Shown here: positions 7,990 through 16,514 of the stretch, piece after piece | How positions within the stretch are numbered: position 1 is the stretch's first letter | Layout: every line of letters begins with the position of its first letter | Source: Herbidospora galbida | GTDB taxonomy: Bacteria > Actinomycetota > Actinomycetes > Streptosporangiales > Streptosporangiaceae | DNA length: 55,099 nucleotides | Assembly (NCBI RefSeq): GCF_005233835.1 | Contig: NZ_SZQA01000043.1 | Coordinates: 1-55,099, forward strand | Direction of reading: 5' to 3' | Position numbers and translations under genes: made by a program | Notes under the pieces: model-generated | What the model saw: the letters and a program-made list of their open reading frames with translations, nothing else | Told to the model about the DNA's origin: nothing | The model's database searches: none

Positions 7990-8463
7990 ATGATGAAGGC
8001 TTCGCCCGCGCGGCGGCTGAAGGCCGCCGCGCTGCTGGTCTGGCTGCTGCCGGCGCTCACCGTCGAAGCGGTGCTGGTGCGGCTCGGCCTCCGCCCCCGG
8101 CCGCCCGTCCCGATGCGCAATCCCGACGGGTCGGTGACGGTCACCGCAATCGTGCACGGCTTCCCGGTGCCGGTACACGCGTTCTCCCACCACGGGTGGG
8201 TGCCCGGCGATCTGACGGTCTACCCCGACAGGGTGGTGCACCAGCCGTCCGGGCCCGACGAGGCACATTCCTTCATTCGCGAGGGCGCGATCGTCACCGT
8301 TGGCTGGCCTGGGGAGGGCGTCTTGAAGCGAGGGGTCATGGCTCGCGTGCGGGTGGATCTGCCCGACGGGCGGGTGATCCGGATCAACCTGCGGACCGCG
8401 TACAAAGAGGTCGTGGAGGACCTGGCGGGCCGCCCGCTCGGGAGGCGGGCGGCCGGCTACTAG
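7990..8463 (+). CDS. Hypothetical protein with N-terminal membrane segment
   Basis: This is a 157-residue protein I do not recognise. After a basic start ([11 protein letters not shown]), residues 12-32 form one hydrophobic helix, probably a signal anchor. The rest is a beta-rich soluble domain, with repeated short Val-rich strands ([34 protein letters not shown]). No cysteines or catalytic motif are obvious. The ATG at 7990 has GGGGAGG about 9 nt upstream. The stop codon overlaps the stop of the convergent ATPase gene by 3 bases, so the two genes share an end. Confidence 0.7.
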   Translation: MMKASPARRLKAAALLVWLLPALTVEAVLVRLGLRPRPPVPMRNPDGSVTVTAIVHGFPVPVHAFSHHGWVPGDLTVYPDRVVHQPSGPDEAHSFIREGAIVTVGWPGEGVLKRGVMARVRVDLPDGRVIRINLRTAYKEVVEDLAGRPLGRRAAGY

Positions 8464-9473
8464 GCCACCGTCGCCGGGGTCTCCGTCGTCGACGGGGCGT
8501 TCTCCGGGAAGTGGCAGGCGACCGCGTGGCCCGGGGCGAGCTCCGCCAGCGGCGGTTCCTGGGTCTTGCAGATCTCCTGGGCCTTCCAGCAGCGCGTGTG
8601 GAAGCGGCAGGCCGGCGGCGGGTTGAGCGGCGAGGGCACGTCACCGGTGAGGCGGATGCGCTCGCGGCCCTCGCGCTGCTTCGGGTCGGGGATCGGCACC
8701 GCCGACAGCAGGGCGTTGGTGTAGGGGTGCATCGGCGAGCTGTAGAGGCTCGCCCGCTCGCCCACCTCGACGATCTTGCCGAGGTACATGACCGCGACCC
8801 GGTCGGAGATGTGCCGGACGACCGACAGGTCGTGAGCGATCACCACGTAGGTCAGGTCGAGCTCGTTCTGCAGGTCCTCCAGCAGGTTGACGACCTGGGC
8901 CTGGATCGACACGTCGAGCGCGGAGACCGGCTCGTCGGCGATGATCAGCTTGGGCTTCAGGGCGAGGGTGCGGGCGATGCCGATGCGCTGCCGCTGGCCG
9001 CCGGAGAACTCGTGCGGGTAGCGGTTGTAGTGCTCGGGGTTGAGGCCGACCAGTTCCAGGATGTCCTGTACGGCCTTCTTCGTGCCCTGCTCGGTCTCGA
9101 TGCCCTGGATCCGGAACGGCGCGCCCACGATGGCCCCGACGGTGTGCCGGGGGTTCAGGCTGCTGTACGGATCCTGAAAGATCATCTGCATGTCACGCCG
9201 GAGCGGGCGGAGCTTGCCCTGCTTCATGTGCGTGATGTCGTGACCCTCGAAGGTGATCTTCCCGCCGGTCGGCTCGATCAGCCGGGTGATCAGGCGGCCG
9301 GTGGTGGTCTTGCCGCAGCCCGACTCGCCCACCAGGCCGAGCGTCTCGCCCTTGCGCACGTCGAAGCTGATGCCGTCGACCGCCTTGACCGCGCCCACCT
9401 GGCTCTTGAACAGCCCCTTGGTGACCGGGAAGTGCTTCTCCAGCCCCTGGACGGACAGGATGGTTTCGGACAT
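8460..9473 (-). CDS. Peptide ABC transporter ATP-binding protein (DppF/OppF type)
   Basis: This is a 337-residue ATPase with Walker [11 protein letters not shown]-loop [12 protein letters not shown], signature [15 protein letters not shown], Walker [13 protein letters not shown] and switch His in VIAHDLSVV. The C-terminal oligo_HPY extension carries CRFHTRC...C...ACHF, four cysteines that in related mycobacterial importers bind an Fe-S cluster. It is the last gene of the importer operon; its ATG shares one base with the preceding TGA (TGATG). It should pair with the DppD-type ATPase under the two permeases. Peptides are the most likely cargo, but nickel or sugars occur in the same family. Confidence 0.93.
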   Translation of the reverse strand: MSETILSVQGLEKHFPVTKGLFKSQVGAVKAVDGISFDVRKGETLGLVGESGCGKTTTGRLITRLIEPTGGKITFEGHDITHMKQGKLRPLRRDMQMIFQDPYSSLNPRHTVGAIVGAPFRIQGIETEQGTKKAVQDILELVGLNPEHYNRYPHEFSGGQRQRIGIARTLALKPKLIIADEPVSALDVSIQAQVVNLLEDLQNELDLTYVVIAHDLSVVRHISDRVAVMYLGKIVEVGERASLYSSPMHPYTNALLSAVPIPDPKQREGRERIRLTGDVPSPLNPPPACRFHTRCWKAQEICKTQEPPLAELAPGHAVACHFPENAPSTTETPATVA

Positions 9474-10495
9474 CAGGACTCCAGCTTCGGCTTGATCTCG
9501 GTGGCCCAGATGTCCCGCCGCTCCTCGCGGGAGAGGTGGCAGCGCACCAGGTGGCCTCCCTCGGTCTCGACCAGGTCGGGCACCAGCGTGCTCCCCTTGC
9601 CGCCGGTACGCGGCTCGAAGGCGCACCGGGGGTGGAAGGCGCAGCCGGACGGCACGTTGATGAGCGAGGGCGGGCTGCCCTTGATCGGCAGCAGGCGCTC
9701 GGTCACCTCGCGGTCGAGGCGGGGCATGGACCCCAGTAGACCCCAGGTGTAGGGGTGCTCGGGCCGCTCGAAGATGTCGTCGGCGGAGCCGTACTCGATG
9801 CACTTGCCGCCGTACATGACCAGGATGTCGTCGGACAGTTCGGCGACCACGCCCAGGTCGTGGGTGATGATGATCAGCGCGGCGTTGAAGTCGCGCTGCA
9901 GGTCGCGCATCAGGTCGAGGATCTGCGCCTGGACGGTCACGTCGAGCGCGGTGGTCGGCTCGTCGGCGATCAGCAGCTCGGGGTCGCACGACAGGGCCAT
10001 CGCGATCATCGCGCGCTGGCGCATGCCGCCGGAGAACTCGTGCGGGTAGCTGTCGACGCGGCGGTCGGGCTGCGGGATGCCGACCCGGCCGAGCATGTCG
10101 ATCGCGTGCTTCTTGGCGACCTTCTTCGAGACGTTGTTGTGGATCCGGTAGGCCTCGATGATCTGGTCGCCCACCGTGTAGTACGGGTGCATCGCCGACA
10201 GCGGGTCCTGGAAGATCATCGCCATCTTCTTGCCGCGCAGCGAGCGCACGTGCTCGGGCGAGGCCGAGACGAGCTCCTCGCCGTCGAGCCAGATCTCGCC
10301 GGAGATCTTGGCCCGGCCGCCCTTGTGCAGGCCCAGGATGCCGAGCGAGGTGACGCTCTTGCCGGAGCCCGACTCGCCCACGATGCCCAGCGTCTTGCCG
10401 CGCTCGAGCTGGAACGACAGGCCGTCGACCGACCGGACCAGGCCGTCGTCGGTCGGAAAGTGGATCTTCAGGTCGTTGAGCTGGAGGAAGGTCAT
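9473..10495 (-). CDS. Peptide ABC transporter ATP-binding protein (DppD/OppD type)
   Basis: This is a 340-residue ATPase with Walker [21 protein letters not shown], signature [14 protein letters not shown], Walker [13 protein letters not shown] and the H-loop THDLGVV. The order DppB-DppD-DppF, with overlaps at both ends (ATGA with the permease, TGATG with DppF), indicates stoichiometric coupling. The C-terminal cysteine motif has CAFHPRC and VRCHLS, but the usual third cysteine is replaced by a TGGKGST stretch, leaving three candidate ligands. Function is as energiser of the same importer as the neighbours. Confidence 0.93.
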   Translation of the reverse strand: MTFLQLNDLKIHFPTDDGLVRSVDGLSFQLERGKTLGIVGESGSGKSVTSLGILGLHKGGRAKISGEIWLDGEELVSASPEHVRSLRGKKMAMIFQDPLSAMHPYYTVGDQIIEAYRIHNNVSKKVAKKHAIDMLGRVGIPQPDRRVDSYPHEFSGGMRQRAMIAMALSCDPELLIADEPTTALDVTVQAQILDLMRDLQRDFNAALIIITHDLGVVAELSDDILVMYGGKCIEYGSADDIFERPEHPYTWGLLGSMPRLDREVTERLLPIKGSPPSLINVPSGCAFHPRCAFEPRTGGKGSTLVPDLVETEGGHLVRCHLSREERRDIWATEIKPKLES

Positions 10496-11505
10496 GACAG
10501 CCGCACCCTCGGGTCCACGACCGCGTACAGCAGGTCGACGATCAGGTTGGCCACGACGATGAAGAACGCGGCCAGCATGGTGAAGCCCATGATCTTGGGC
10601 AGGTCGTTGGCGGCGATGGCGGTCGTGGCGTACTTGCCGAGGCCCTGGAGGGAGAAGGCGTTCTCGGTCAGGATCGCGCCGCCGACGAGGATGCCCACGT
10701 CGAGACCGAAGATCGTGACGATCGGGGTCAGCGCGGCGCGCAGGCCGTGCTTGCCGATGACCTTGCTCTCCTTGAGGCCCTTGGCTCTCGCGGTGCGGAT
10801 GTAGTCCTCACCCATCGTGTCGAGCATGCCGGCCCGGGTGAGCCGGGCGTAGGCCGCGGCGTTCAGGAAGGCCAGGGTGAGCCAGGGCAGGATCAGGCTG
10901 TAGGCCCATTGGGCCGGATTCTCCGACAACGGGACGTAGGCGCCGCCGGGGGCGGTGATGCCCAGACCGTACGAGAGCAGGGAGAGCGCCACCAGACCCG
11001 TGAAGAAGGGTGGCAGCGACACGCCCGCCAAGGCGATGATCATCGCTCCCCGGTCGAAGATCGAGCGTCTCTTCAGCGCGGAGAGCACGCCGACCGAGAC
11101 GCCGATCACCAGCCAGATGACCGAGGCGCCCGCGGCGAGCGAGAGCGTCACGGGGAGCCGGTCGACCAGGTCGGGCCAGACCGGTTGCTTGGTGACGAAC
11201 GAGTAACCGAGGCAGGGGGCGGGGCAGTGCTCAACGCCGGCTCCGTAGTCGTACTCGGACCCGACGAAGACGCCCTTCACCCATCGGCCGTACTGGACGA
11301 CGACGGGGTCGTACAGCCCGAGCTTCTGTGCGGTCGCCTGCACGTTTGCGGCGGTGGCCGCGCGTCCGACATAGCGGTTGGCCATGTCGTCCGGCGTCAC
11401 GCCCGCGAGGCGGGGCACCACGAAGAAGATCGAGAAAGTGACCGCGCTGACAACGAACAGCATGGCCAGGGCGCCGATCAGGCGCCGAATGATGTAGGTG
11501 ACCAC
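10492..11505 (-). CDS. Peptide ABC transporter permease (DppB type)
   Basis: This is a 337-residue BPD_transp_1 permease. It has an N-terminal helix ([16 protein letters not shown]), a large external loop with PAPCLGYS (residues about 60-105), five further membrane helices, and the ATPase-coupling EAA loop [25 protein letters not shown]. It ends with [15 protein letters not shown], typical of DppB. It lies 72 nt downstream of the binding-protein gene, separated by a strong hairpin, and its TGA overlaps the next ATG. Partner permease is the product of 13393-14394. Confidence 0.93.
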   Translation of the reverse strand: MVTYIIRRLIGALAMLFVVSAVTFSIFFVVPRLAGVTPDDMANRYVGRAATAANVQATAQKLGLYDPVVVQYGRWVKGVFVGSEYDYGAGVEHCPAPCLGYSFVTKQPVWPDLVDRLPVTLSLAAGASVIWLVIGVSVGVLSALKRRSIFDRGAMIIALAGVSLPPFFTGLVALSLLSYGLGITAPGGAYVPLSENPAQWAYSLILPWLTLAFLNAAAYARLTRAGMLDTMGEDYIRTARAKGLKESKVIGKHGLRAALTPIVTIFGLDVGILVGGAILTENAFSLQGLGKYATTAIAANDLPKIMGFTMLAAFFIVVANLIVDLLYAVVDPRVRLS

Positions 11506-11522
11506 TGTCCCCCCTCGGCGAT

Positions 11523-11552
11523 AGGGGGCCGGTCCGGTGGGACCGGCCCCCT
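11523..11552 (-). terminator. Perfect 13-bp intra-operon hairpin between binding protein and permease
   Basis: Arms 11523-11535 and 11540-11552 are exact reverse complements (AGGGGGCCGGTCC / GGACCGGCCCCCT) around the 4-nt loop GGTG. It sits in the only sizeable gap between dppA and dppB. It could be a partial terminator or a 3' stabiliser giving more binding-protein mRNA than permease mRNA. No U-run follows on the minus strand. Confidence 0.7.
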
Positions 11553-11577
11553 GCCTGCCGAACCTAAGGCCGGTTTA

Positions 11578-13347
11578 CTACTGCTGGACGCCGAGCGCCA
11601 GGTAGTCGTACATGTCGAAGGCGCCGGTGACGAACTGGTTCGTCACGCCCTTGCCCCGGAGCAGCAGACCCTTGGCGTAGACGGCCGGGAGGACGTAGGC
11701 GCCCTCCATGACCTTCTGGTCGATCTCGCCCCAGACGGCGTCACGGGCGGCCGTCTCGGAGGTGCCGAAGGCCTTGTCGACGAGCGCGTCGATGGCCGGG
11801 TCCTTCACCGACAGGTTGTAGTTGCCGGCCTCGCGGATGGTGCGGCTGTCGACGATCTGCGACAGGAAGCCGAAGCCGTCGTTCCAGTCGGCGCCCCAGC
11901 CGTTGGTGGCCAGGCCGATGCCGTTGGCCTTGGTGTAGGCGGGCTTGCCGGCGTAGGCGGTGAAGTACTCCGAGGTCGGGAAGCCCTTCAGGGTCAGCTT
12001 GATGCCGACCTTGGCGAGCGCCTGCTGCATCGACTCGGCGGCCGCCTGCTCCTTCGGACGGTCGGAGCGGAAGGTCATCGTGGTCTCGAAGCCGTTGGGC
12101 TGGCCACAGGCCGTCAGGGCCTCCTTGGCCTTGGCCTCGTCGCCGCTGCCGGTCGGGTAGAGGTCGAGCTTCTTCCAGCCGCCGATGCCCGAGGGCATCA
12201 GCGAGGTGGCGATGTCACCCGCGAGCTGACCGCCGTAGGCGTTCTGCAGGCCGACGCGGTCGGCGGCGTAGATGACCGCCTTGCGGCACTCGACGTTGTC
12301 GAGCGGCGGGTTGTCGTTGAGGATCGAGATGTACCAGGTCCGGGCCGAGACCGGGTTGTCGGCGCGCTCGCGCAGGGCCGGGTCGGCCTGGATGGAGCCG
12401 AGGGCGGCCGGCTGGACACCGGTGCCGGCGATGTCGACGTGCAGGTCGCCGGCGATGATCCGGTTGTCGAGGTCGTTGGCCTCGACGCCCAGGCTGATCT
12501 CGTACTTGTCCGGGAGCGCCTTGCGGATCGGGTCGGTCGCCGGGTCCCAGTTGGGGTTGCGGACCAGCACGTACCGGCTGCCCTGCTCGACGGTCTCGAA
12601 CATGTACGGACCCGAGGCCATCACGTGGTCGCGGTACTTGATGCCGGTGTCCTTGGCCTGCGGGACCGGCACGGTGGCCGGGAGCGCGGCGAAGTTGTCG
12701 AAGCCGGAGTAGGGCTTGTTCAGGTGGAAGACGATCGTCTGGTCGTCAGGGGTCTCGATCGCCGAGTCGGTGTTGACGTCGGGGGTCTTGTAGACCGACT
12801 TGAAGTCCTTCGGCAGGTCCAGCCAGTCGTTGAAGTACGTCGGGCCGTTGACGAAGGTCTCCTTGTCGAGCTGACGGAGCACCGCGTACTTCACGTCCTT
12901 GGACGTGATCGGGCTGCCGTCCTCGTACTTCAGACCGGCGCGCAGCTTGTACGTCCAGGTCTTGCCCTCGTCGCTGCTCACGCCCAGGCTCTCGGCCAGG
13001 TCGGGGACGAGCTCGCGGCCCTTGGCGCCCGGCGCGGGGTTGTAGGTCACCAGCGGGCGGCCGTAGATGCGCAGCAGGTTCCACGACATGCCGTAGTAGG
13101 TGTCACCGGGGTCGATGGAGTCCCAGTCCTCGGTGACGGCCATCTTGAGGGTGCCGCCCTTCGCGTCGGAAGGGTTGGTCACGTTCTCAAGACCGGCGTT
13201 GAAGCCGGCCGCCCCGGCCGACGGCGCCGAGGTGGAGCCACCGCCCTCGGTGGCAGCCGGGGTCGACGTGCCACCGCCGCCGCAGGCCGACAGGCCCAGC
13301 GCCAGGACGGCACCGGCGGCCGAGACGACCAGTGCTTTCTTCTTCAT
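11578..13347 (-). CDS. Peptide-binding lipoprotein of ABC importer (family 5 solute-binding protein)
   Basis: This is a 589-residue secreted lipoprotein. MKKKALVVSAAGAVLALGLS leads to the lipobox LSAC with the lipidated Cys at about 22, then a Gly/Ser/Thr linker. The SBP_bac_5 domain follows, with GGTLKMAVTEDWDSIDPGD, LAESLGVSSDEGKTWTYKLRAGLKYEDGSPITSKDVKYAV and FHLNKPYSGFDNF. The last third contains the Trp/Asp-rich TNGWGADWNDGFGFLSQI region lining the pocket. It delivers substrate to the two permeases of this operon. The size and pocket are in keeping with oligopeptides; the exact ligand is not predictable. It lies 45 nt after the dppC-type gene. Confidence 0.93.
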   Translation of the reverse strand: MKKKALVVSAAGAVLALGLSACGGGGTSTPAATEGGGSTSAPSAGAAGFNAGLENVTNPSDAKGGTLKMAVTEDWDSIDPGDTYYGMSWNLLRIYGRPLVTYNPAPGAKGRELVPDLAESLGVSSDEGKTWTYKLRAGLKYEDGSPITSKDVKYAVLRQLDKETFVNGPTYFNDWLDLPKDFKSVYKTPDVNTDSAIETPDDQTIVFHLNKPYSGFDNFAALPATVPVPQAKDTGIKYRDHVMASGPYMFETVEQGSRYVLVRNPNWDPATDPIRKALPDKYEISLGVEANDLDNRIIAGDLHVDIAGTGVQPAALGSIQADPALRERADNPVSARTWYISILNDNPPLDNVECRKAVIYAADRVGLQNAYGGQLAGDIATSLMPSGIGGWKKLDLYPTGSGDEAKAKEALTACGQPNGFETTMTFRSDRPKEQAAAESMQQALAKVGIKLTLKGFPTSEYFTAYAGKPAYTKANGIGLATNGWGADWNDGFGFLSQIVDSRTIREAGNYNLSVKDPAIDALVDKAFGTSETAARDAVWGEIDQKVMEGAYVLPAVYAKGLLLRGKGVTNQFVTGAFDMYDYLALGVQQ

Positions 13348-13392
13348 TCGTAAACCCCTTGTTGGTAGGAGCCGGGGAAACAGGGTGGAAGG

Positions 13393-14394
13393 TCAGCGAC
13401 CCGACCGGGGGTCGAGTGCGTCGCGCAGGCCGTCGCCGAAGAGGTTGAAGGCCAGCACGGTGATGAAGATCGCCATACCGGGGAAGAACATGAAGTGCGG
13501 GACGGTGTAGTACTTCGTCGCCGCGGCGAGCATGCCGCCCCAGGTCGCGGTGGGCGGCTGGATGCCGACCCCCAGGAACGACAGCGCCGCCTCGAACAGC
13601 ACGTTGGTCGGGATGAGCAGCGTGGCGTAGATCAGGATCGGCGCGATCAGGTTCGGGAGGATCTCCTTGAACAGGATGTACGGCCCCCGCGCGCCCAGGC
13701 TCCGCGCCGCGTCGACGAACTCGCGTTCCCGCAGCGACAGGGTCTGCCCCCGGATGATCCGGGCGATGTAACCCCAGTTGAAGAAGCCGATGACGAAGAT
13801 CAGCAGCAGGATGCGGAGGGAGTCGCCCTTCACCTGGAGCTGGGTCTCGAACTGGCCGAGCACGCCCACCAGCGCCATGGCGAAGACCAGGACGGGGAAG
13901 GCGAGGAAGATGTCCATGAGCCGGCTGATGATCATGTCGACCCAGCCGCCGAAGTAACCGGCGATGACGCCCATGACGGTCCCGATGAGGACCGAGAGCA
14001 GAGTGGCGAGGAAGGCGATCAGCAGCGAGATCCGGGCGCCGTACACGACCCGGCTGAACAGGTCGCGGCCGTTGACGGGTTCGACCCCGAACAGGTAGTC
14101 CCAGCTGATGCCGGACCCGCCCTTGGGGATCATCGTCATGGTGTCGATCTGGTCCTGGTTGAACTGGTTGGGCGGGTGCCCGAACCAGCCCACGATCAGT
14201 GGTGCGAAGATGGCGACCAAGATCAGGAAGATGATGACACCGGCACCGGTGAGGGCGACCTTGTCCCGCTTCAGGCGCATCCAGGCGATCTGTCCAAGAG
14301 ACCGCCCCTGGATCGCCTTCGCGCCCGCTCCCTCGGCAACGGACTCCGGCGTGGCTTTCAGCTCATCGCCGGAGACGTCAAGTGGTGCGGTCAT
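13393..14394 (-). CDS. Peptide ABC transporter permease (DppC type)
   Basis: This is a 333-residue permease with a 30-residue cytoplasmic N-terminal tail, the OppC_N segment SLGQIAWMRLKRDKVALTGAGVIIFLIL, and six membrane helices. The coupling loop is LREREFVDAARSLGARGPYILFKEILPN, and the C-terminus FNLFGDGLRDALDPR is diagnostic of DppC. It is first in the importer operon, which is unusual: a binding protein or DppB more often leads. The ATG at 14394 is chosen because an upstream in-frame extension (to 14556) covers the promoter region and looks non-coding. Confidence 0.92.
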   Translation of the reverse strand: MTAPLDVSGDELKATPESVAEGAGAKAIQGRSLGQIAWMRLKRDKVALTGAGVIIFLILVAIFAPLIVGWFGHPPNQFNQDQIDTMTMIPKGGSGISWDYLFGVEPVNGRDLFSRVVYGARISLLIAFLATLLSVLIGTVMGVIAGYFGGWVDMIISRLMDIFLAFPVLVFAMALVGVLGQFETQLQVKGDSLRILLLIFVIGFFNWGYIARIIRGQTLSLREREFVDAARSLGARGPYILFKEILPNLIAPILIYATLLIPTNVLFEAALSFLGVGIQPPTATWGGMLAAATKYYTVPHFMFFPGMAIFITVLAFNLFGDGLRDALDPRSGR

Positions 14395-14459
14395 GCGTTG
14401 GGCCCCCTGGGTTCCAGACGACGTTGTGCCGACGGGAGCACGACACGTCCGGAGCGCTC

Positions 14460-14483
14460 CCATGTGGATCCAGACCCACATGG
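14460..14483 (-). promoter_or_regulatory. Inverted repeat in the leader of the importer operon
   Basis: CCATGTGG and CCACATGG form perfect 8-bp arms with an 8-nt spacer, about 66 nt before the dppC-type ATG and just downstream of a -10-like TAGATT. It may be a repressor site or a 5' leader hairpin. Confidence 0.4.
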
Positions 14484-14503
14484 TGAGCGGGTCTCGGAGG
14501 CAG

Positions 14504-14509
14504 AATCTA
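14504..14509 (-). promoter_or_regulatory. -10 element for the importer operon
   Basis: TAGATT on the minus strand is preceded by TCTTGT at 17 bp and lies in a locally A/T-rich part of the 297-bp gap 14395-14691. It would give a leader of roughly 100 nt containing the CCATGTGG repeat. The -35 match is weak. Confidence 0.35.
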
Positions 14510-14661
14510 TGTGCTGATCTGCGTAAACAAGACCCAGTAGGCGCTATGTGGCCCAACTGTGATTCACGCGAAACTCATTCGTGTTGATCTTGAAGAGAAT
14601 GTCGGAGTCCCGTTTCGGTTGTGTCGCGGATCTGTGACATTGCACTGGCCGGTAACTTGGG

Positions 14662-14676
14662 TCTCGCCATGCGAGA
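14662..14676 (-). terminator. Short hairpin after the small membrane-protein gene
   Basis: TCTCGC and GCGAGA form a perfect 6-bp stem with a 3-nt loop, 16 nt downstream of the stop codon at 14692. It is small, but correctly placed to end the minus-strand transcript before the importer promoter. Confidence 0.4.
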
Positions 14677-14691
14677 TTTCCCGAGCCGGGC

Positions 14692-15174
14692 TCAGCTGAT
14701 GCCGCGCTTCTTCAAGATGTCCTCGATGTCGGAGAAATCATCATTCTTCGACTCGACCGGACGGGCCATCGGCTTGGTGACCTCCGCCGGCCGGCCGGGC
14801 TGGGCCGCCCCGGCGGGCGCGGCGGGCGCGGCGCCCTGCTTCTCGGCCCGGGACCTGCGCCCGATCCGGAGGGTGCGGCCCCGCATGACCCCCGACACCA
14901 GGAACAAGACCACCGAAAGCCCGGCCAGCGCAACCCCTGCCCACACCGTGGGCGAGAGCACGAGCCGGGTCACGAAGGTGACGATCGAGGCGACCACGTT
15001 CCAGAGCGTCTCCAGCACCCCGGTCAGATAGGCCGCCAGCGGCAGCAGCGCCCACGCGGTCACGCGCAGGCCCGCGGCCGCCCCCCGGCGCCGGAACGCG
15101 AGGAACGCGAGCACCACTCCGGCTGCGGTCAGCCCCGCGCACAACGGCAGCCACGCGATCTGGGCAAAGGTCAT
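14692..15174 (-). CDS. Small conserved actinobacterial membrane protein with DIEDILKKRGIS tail
   Basis: This is a 160-residue protein with three or four hydrophobic helices: residues 3-25, 37-55 and 62-97 (the last divided by RLVLSPTVWAG). A basic, alanine-rich cytoplasmic linker follows, ending in SKNDDFSDIEDILKKRGIS. Streptomyces relatives, often labelled 'cellulose synthase' in databases without good reason, share this layout and the acidic/amphipathic DIEDILKK tail. The conservation of that tail suggests a binding site for a cytoplasmic partner. No enzyme motif is present. The ATG at 15174 lies just after a GC-rich gap holding one copy of the palindromic repeat. Confidence 0.72.
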   Translation of the reverse strand: MTFAQIAWLPLCAGLTAAGVVLAFLAFRRRGAAAGLRVTAWALLPLAAYLTGVLETLWNVVASIVTFVTRLVLSPTVWAGVALAGLSVVLFLVSGVMRGRTLRIGRRSRAEKQGAAPAAPAGAAQPGRPAEVTKPMARPVESKNDDFSDIEDILKKRGIS

Positions 15175-15209
15175 GCCGGCCCCCTCGGGTAGTTCGCGGC
15201 GGTTCCCGC

Positions 15210-15245
15210 GCGAGCCACGACCGGCCCCCGGCCGCCCGCGTCTCG
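15210..15245. repeat. Palindromic intergenic repeat, copy A
   Basis: This stretch starts GCGAGCCACGACCGG and ends CCGCGTCTCG. It matches the copies at 30937, 30999 and 43386, the latter at about 31-32 of 36 positions. Its ends GCGAG/CTCG and centre CCGG...CCGG can pair to a hairpin. It lies between divergent genes. Confidence 0.65.
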
Positions 15246-15326
15246 ATTGATTTGGCCTGATTTCCATCCTGTCACGTGGGCCTCCGCCGCGTGCTCCTCC
15301 CTGAGGAGGGCGCGACCCCTAGGCAC

Positions 15327-15349
15327 TCCCCCGGGTTACCCCTGGGGGA
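15327..15349 (+). promoter_or_regulatory. Inverted repeat upstream of the ATPase-LuxR regulator gene
   Basis: TCCCCC and GGGGGA flank an 11-nt centre that can add further pairs. The repeat lies about 40 nt before a -10-like TACCGT (15390-15395) and the ATG at 15403. An operator or autoregulatory site is plausible. Confidence 0.3.
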
Positions 15350-15402
15350 CCGTGGGGTTCACTCTGATCCGCCCGGCCCGCCGGATTCCTACCGTCGGAG
15401 GC

Positions 15403-16509
15403 ATGTGGCCTTTCATGGGGCGTATGGCCGAACGTGATCAGATCAGGACGGCGGCCCGCGACGGGGGCGGGGTGCTGGTGGCGGGCCCGGCCGGATCGGG
15501 GCGGACCCGCCTGCTCACCGAGGCGCTGGCACCCTTCTCCCACCTGCTCGTCCGGGCCCGCGCGGCGGGCGTGCCGTTCGGCGCCTTCGCCCACCTGCTG
15601 CCCGACCCGGAACACACCCCCGTCAACCCCGTGGTGTGGGCCGCCGCCGCCCTGGGGCCGATCCCGCCGGTGCTGGCCGTCGACGACGCCCACCTACTCG
15701 ACCCCAGCTCGGCCGCCCTGGTCGCCCACCTGGCCGAACACCACGGAACCACGCCGATCGTCACCGTCGCGGCCGGCGCCCCGCTGCCGGAGCCGATCGC
15801 GGCCCTGTGGCGCGACGGCGCGCTGACCCGGATCGACCTGGCCCCGCTGACGGTCCGCGAGACCGGCCGCCTGCTGGCCGCCGCCCTGGGCGGCCCCGCC
15901 GACCTCGCGACGGTACGCCGCCTCCACCACACCACCGGCGGCAACCTCCGCCTGATCACCGAACTGCTGCCGGGCACCGGCATGACCCTGGCCGGCGGCG
16001 TCTGGCGGTGGGACGGCGAGCTCACCCTGCCGCCCCGGCTGCGCCAGCTGCTGGAGGCCGAACTGGCCGGGCTGACCCCGGCCGAGACCGCCGCCATCGA
16101 GCTGGTCGCCCTGACCGAGCCGGTCGACCTGGACGTCTTACTCACCCTGGCCGACCACGCCGCCGTCGCCCAGCTGGAGCGCCGGGGCCTGATCACGGTG
16201 CTGCGGGACACCTCTCCCCCGCGCGTCCGGCTGGCCTGCCCGCTGCACGCCCACGTGGTGCGCGACCGGGCCACCACGCTGGGCGTGCGCGACGGGCTCG
16301 CGCTGATCGGCGGGGCCACGCCCCGCGTCGAGGGGCTGAGCGCCCGGGAGGCCGAGGTCGCCCGGCTGGCCTCCTGGAACCTGACCAACCGCGAGATCGC
16401 CGACTGGCTGGTGCTGTCACCGCGTACGGTCGCCAACCACCTGTGCCGGGTCTACACGAAGCTGGGCGTGAACAACCGGGCCGATCTCGCGCCTCTGCTG
16501 GCCGCCTAG
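15403..16509 (+). CDS. ATPase-LuxR family transcriptional regulator (short LAL type)
   Basis: This is a 368-residue regulator. The N-terminal AAA/AAA_16 ATPase has Walker A GPAGSGRTRLL (about 27-37) and Walker B PPVLAVDDAHLLD. A winged region follows (about 210-290), then a C-terminal LuxR helix-turn-helix LSAREAEVARLASWNLTNREIADWLVLSPRTVANHLCRVYTKLGVNNRADL. Classical LAL regulators exceed 800 residues; this one lacks the large TPR middle, so it is a compact version. The start ATG 15403 has CGGAGG at 5 nt, and a TACCGT 7 nt upstream. Its targets are unknown. Confidence 0.88.
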   Translation: MWPFMGRMAERDQIRTAARDGGGVLVAGPAGSGRTRLLTEALAPFSHLLVRARAAGVPFGAFAHLLPDPEHTPVNPVVWAAAALGPIPPVLAVDDAHLLDPSSAALVAHLAEHHGTTPIVTVAAGAPLPEPIAALWRDGALTRIDLAPLTVRETGRLLAAALGGPADLATVRRLHHTTGGNLRLITELLPGTGMTLAGGVWRWDGELTLPPRLRQLLEAELAGLTPAETAAIELVALTEPVDLDVLLTLADHAAVAQLERRGLITVLRDTSPPRVRLACPLHAHVVRDRATTLGVRDGLALIGGATPRVEGLSAREAEVARLASWNLTNREIADWLVLSPRTVANHLCRVYTKLGVNNRADLAPLLAA

Positions 16510-16514
16510 ACCGT

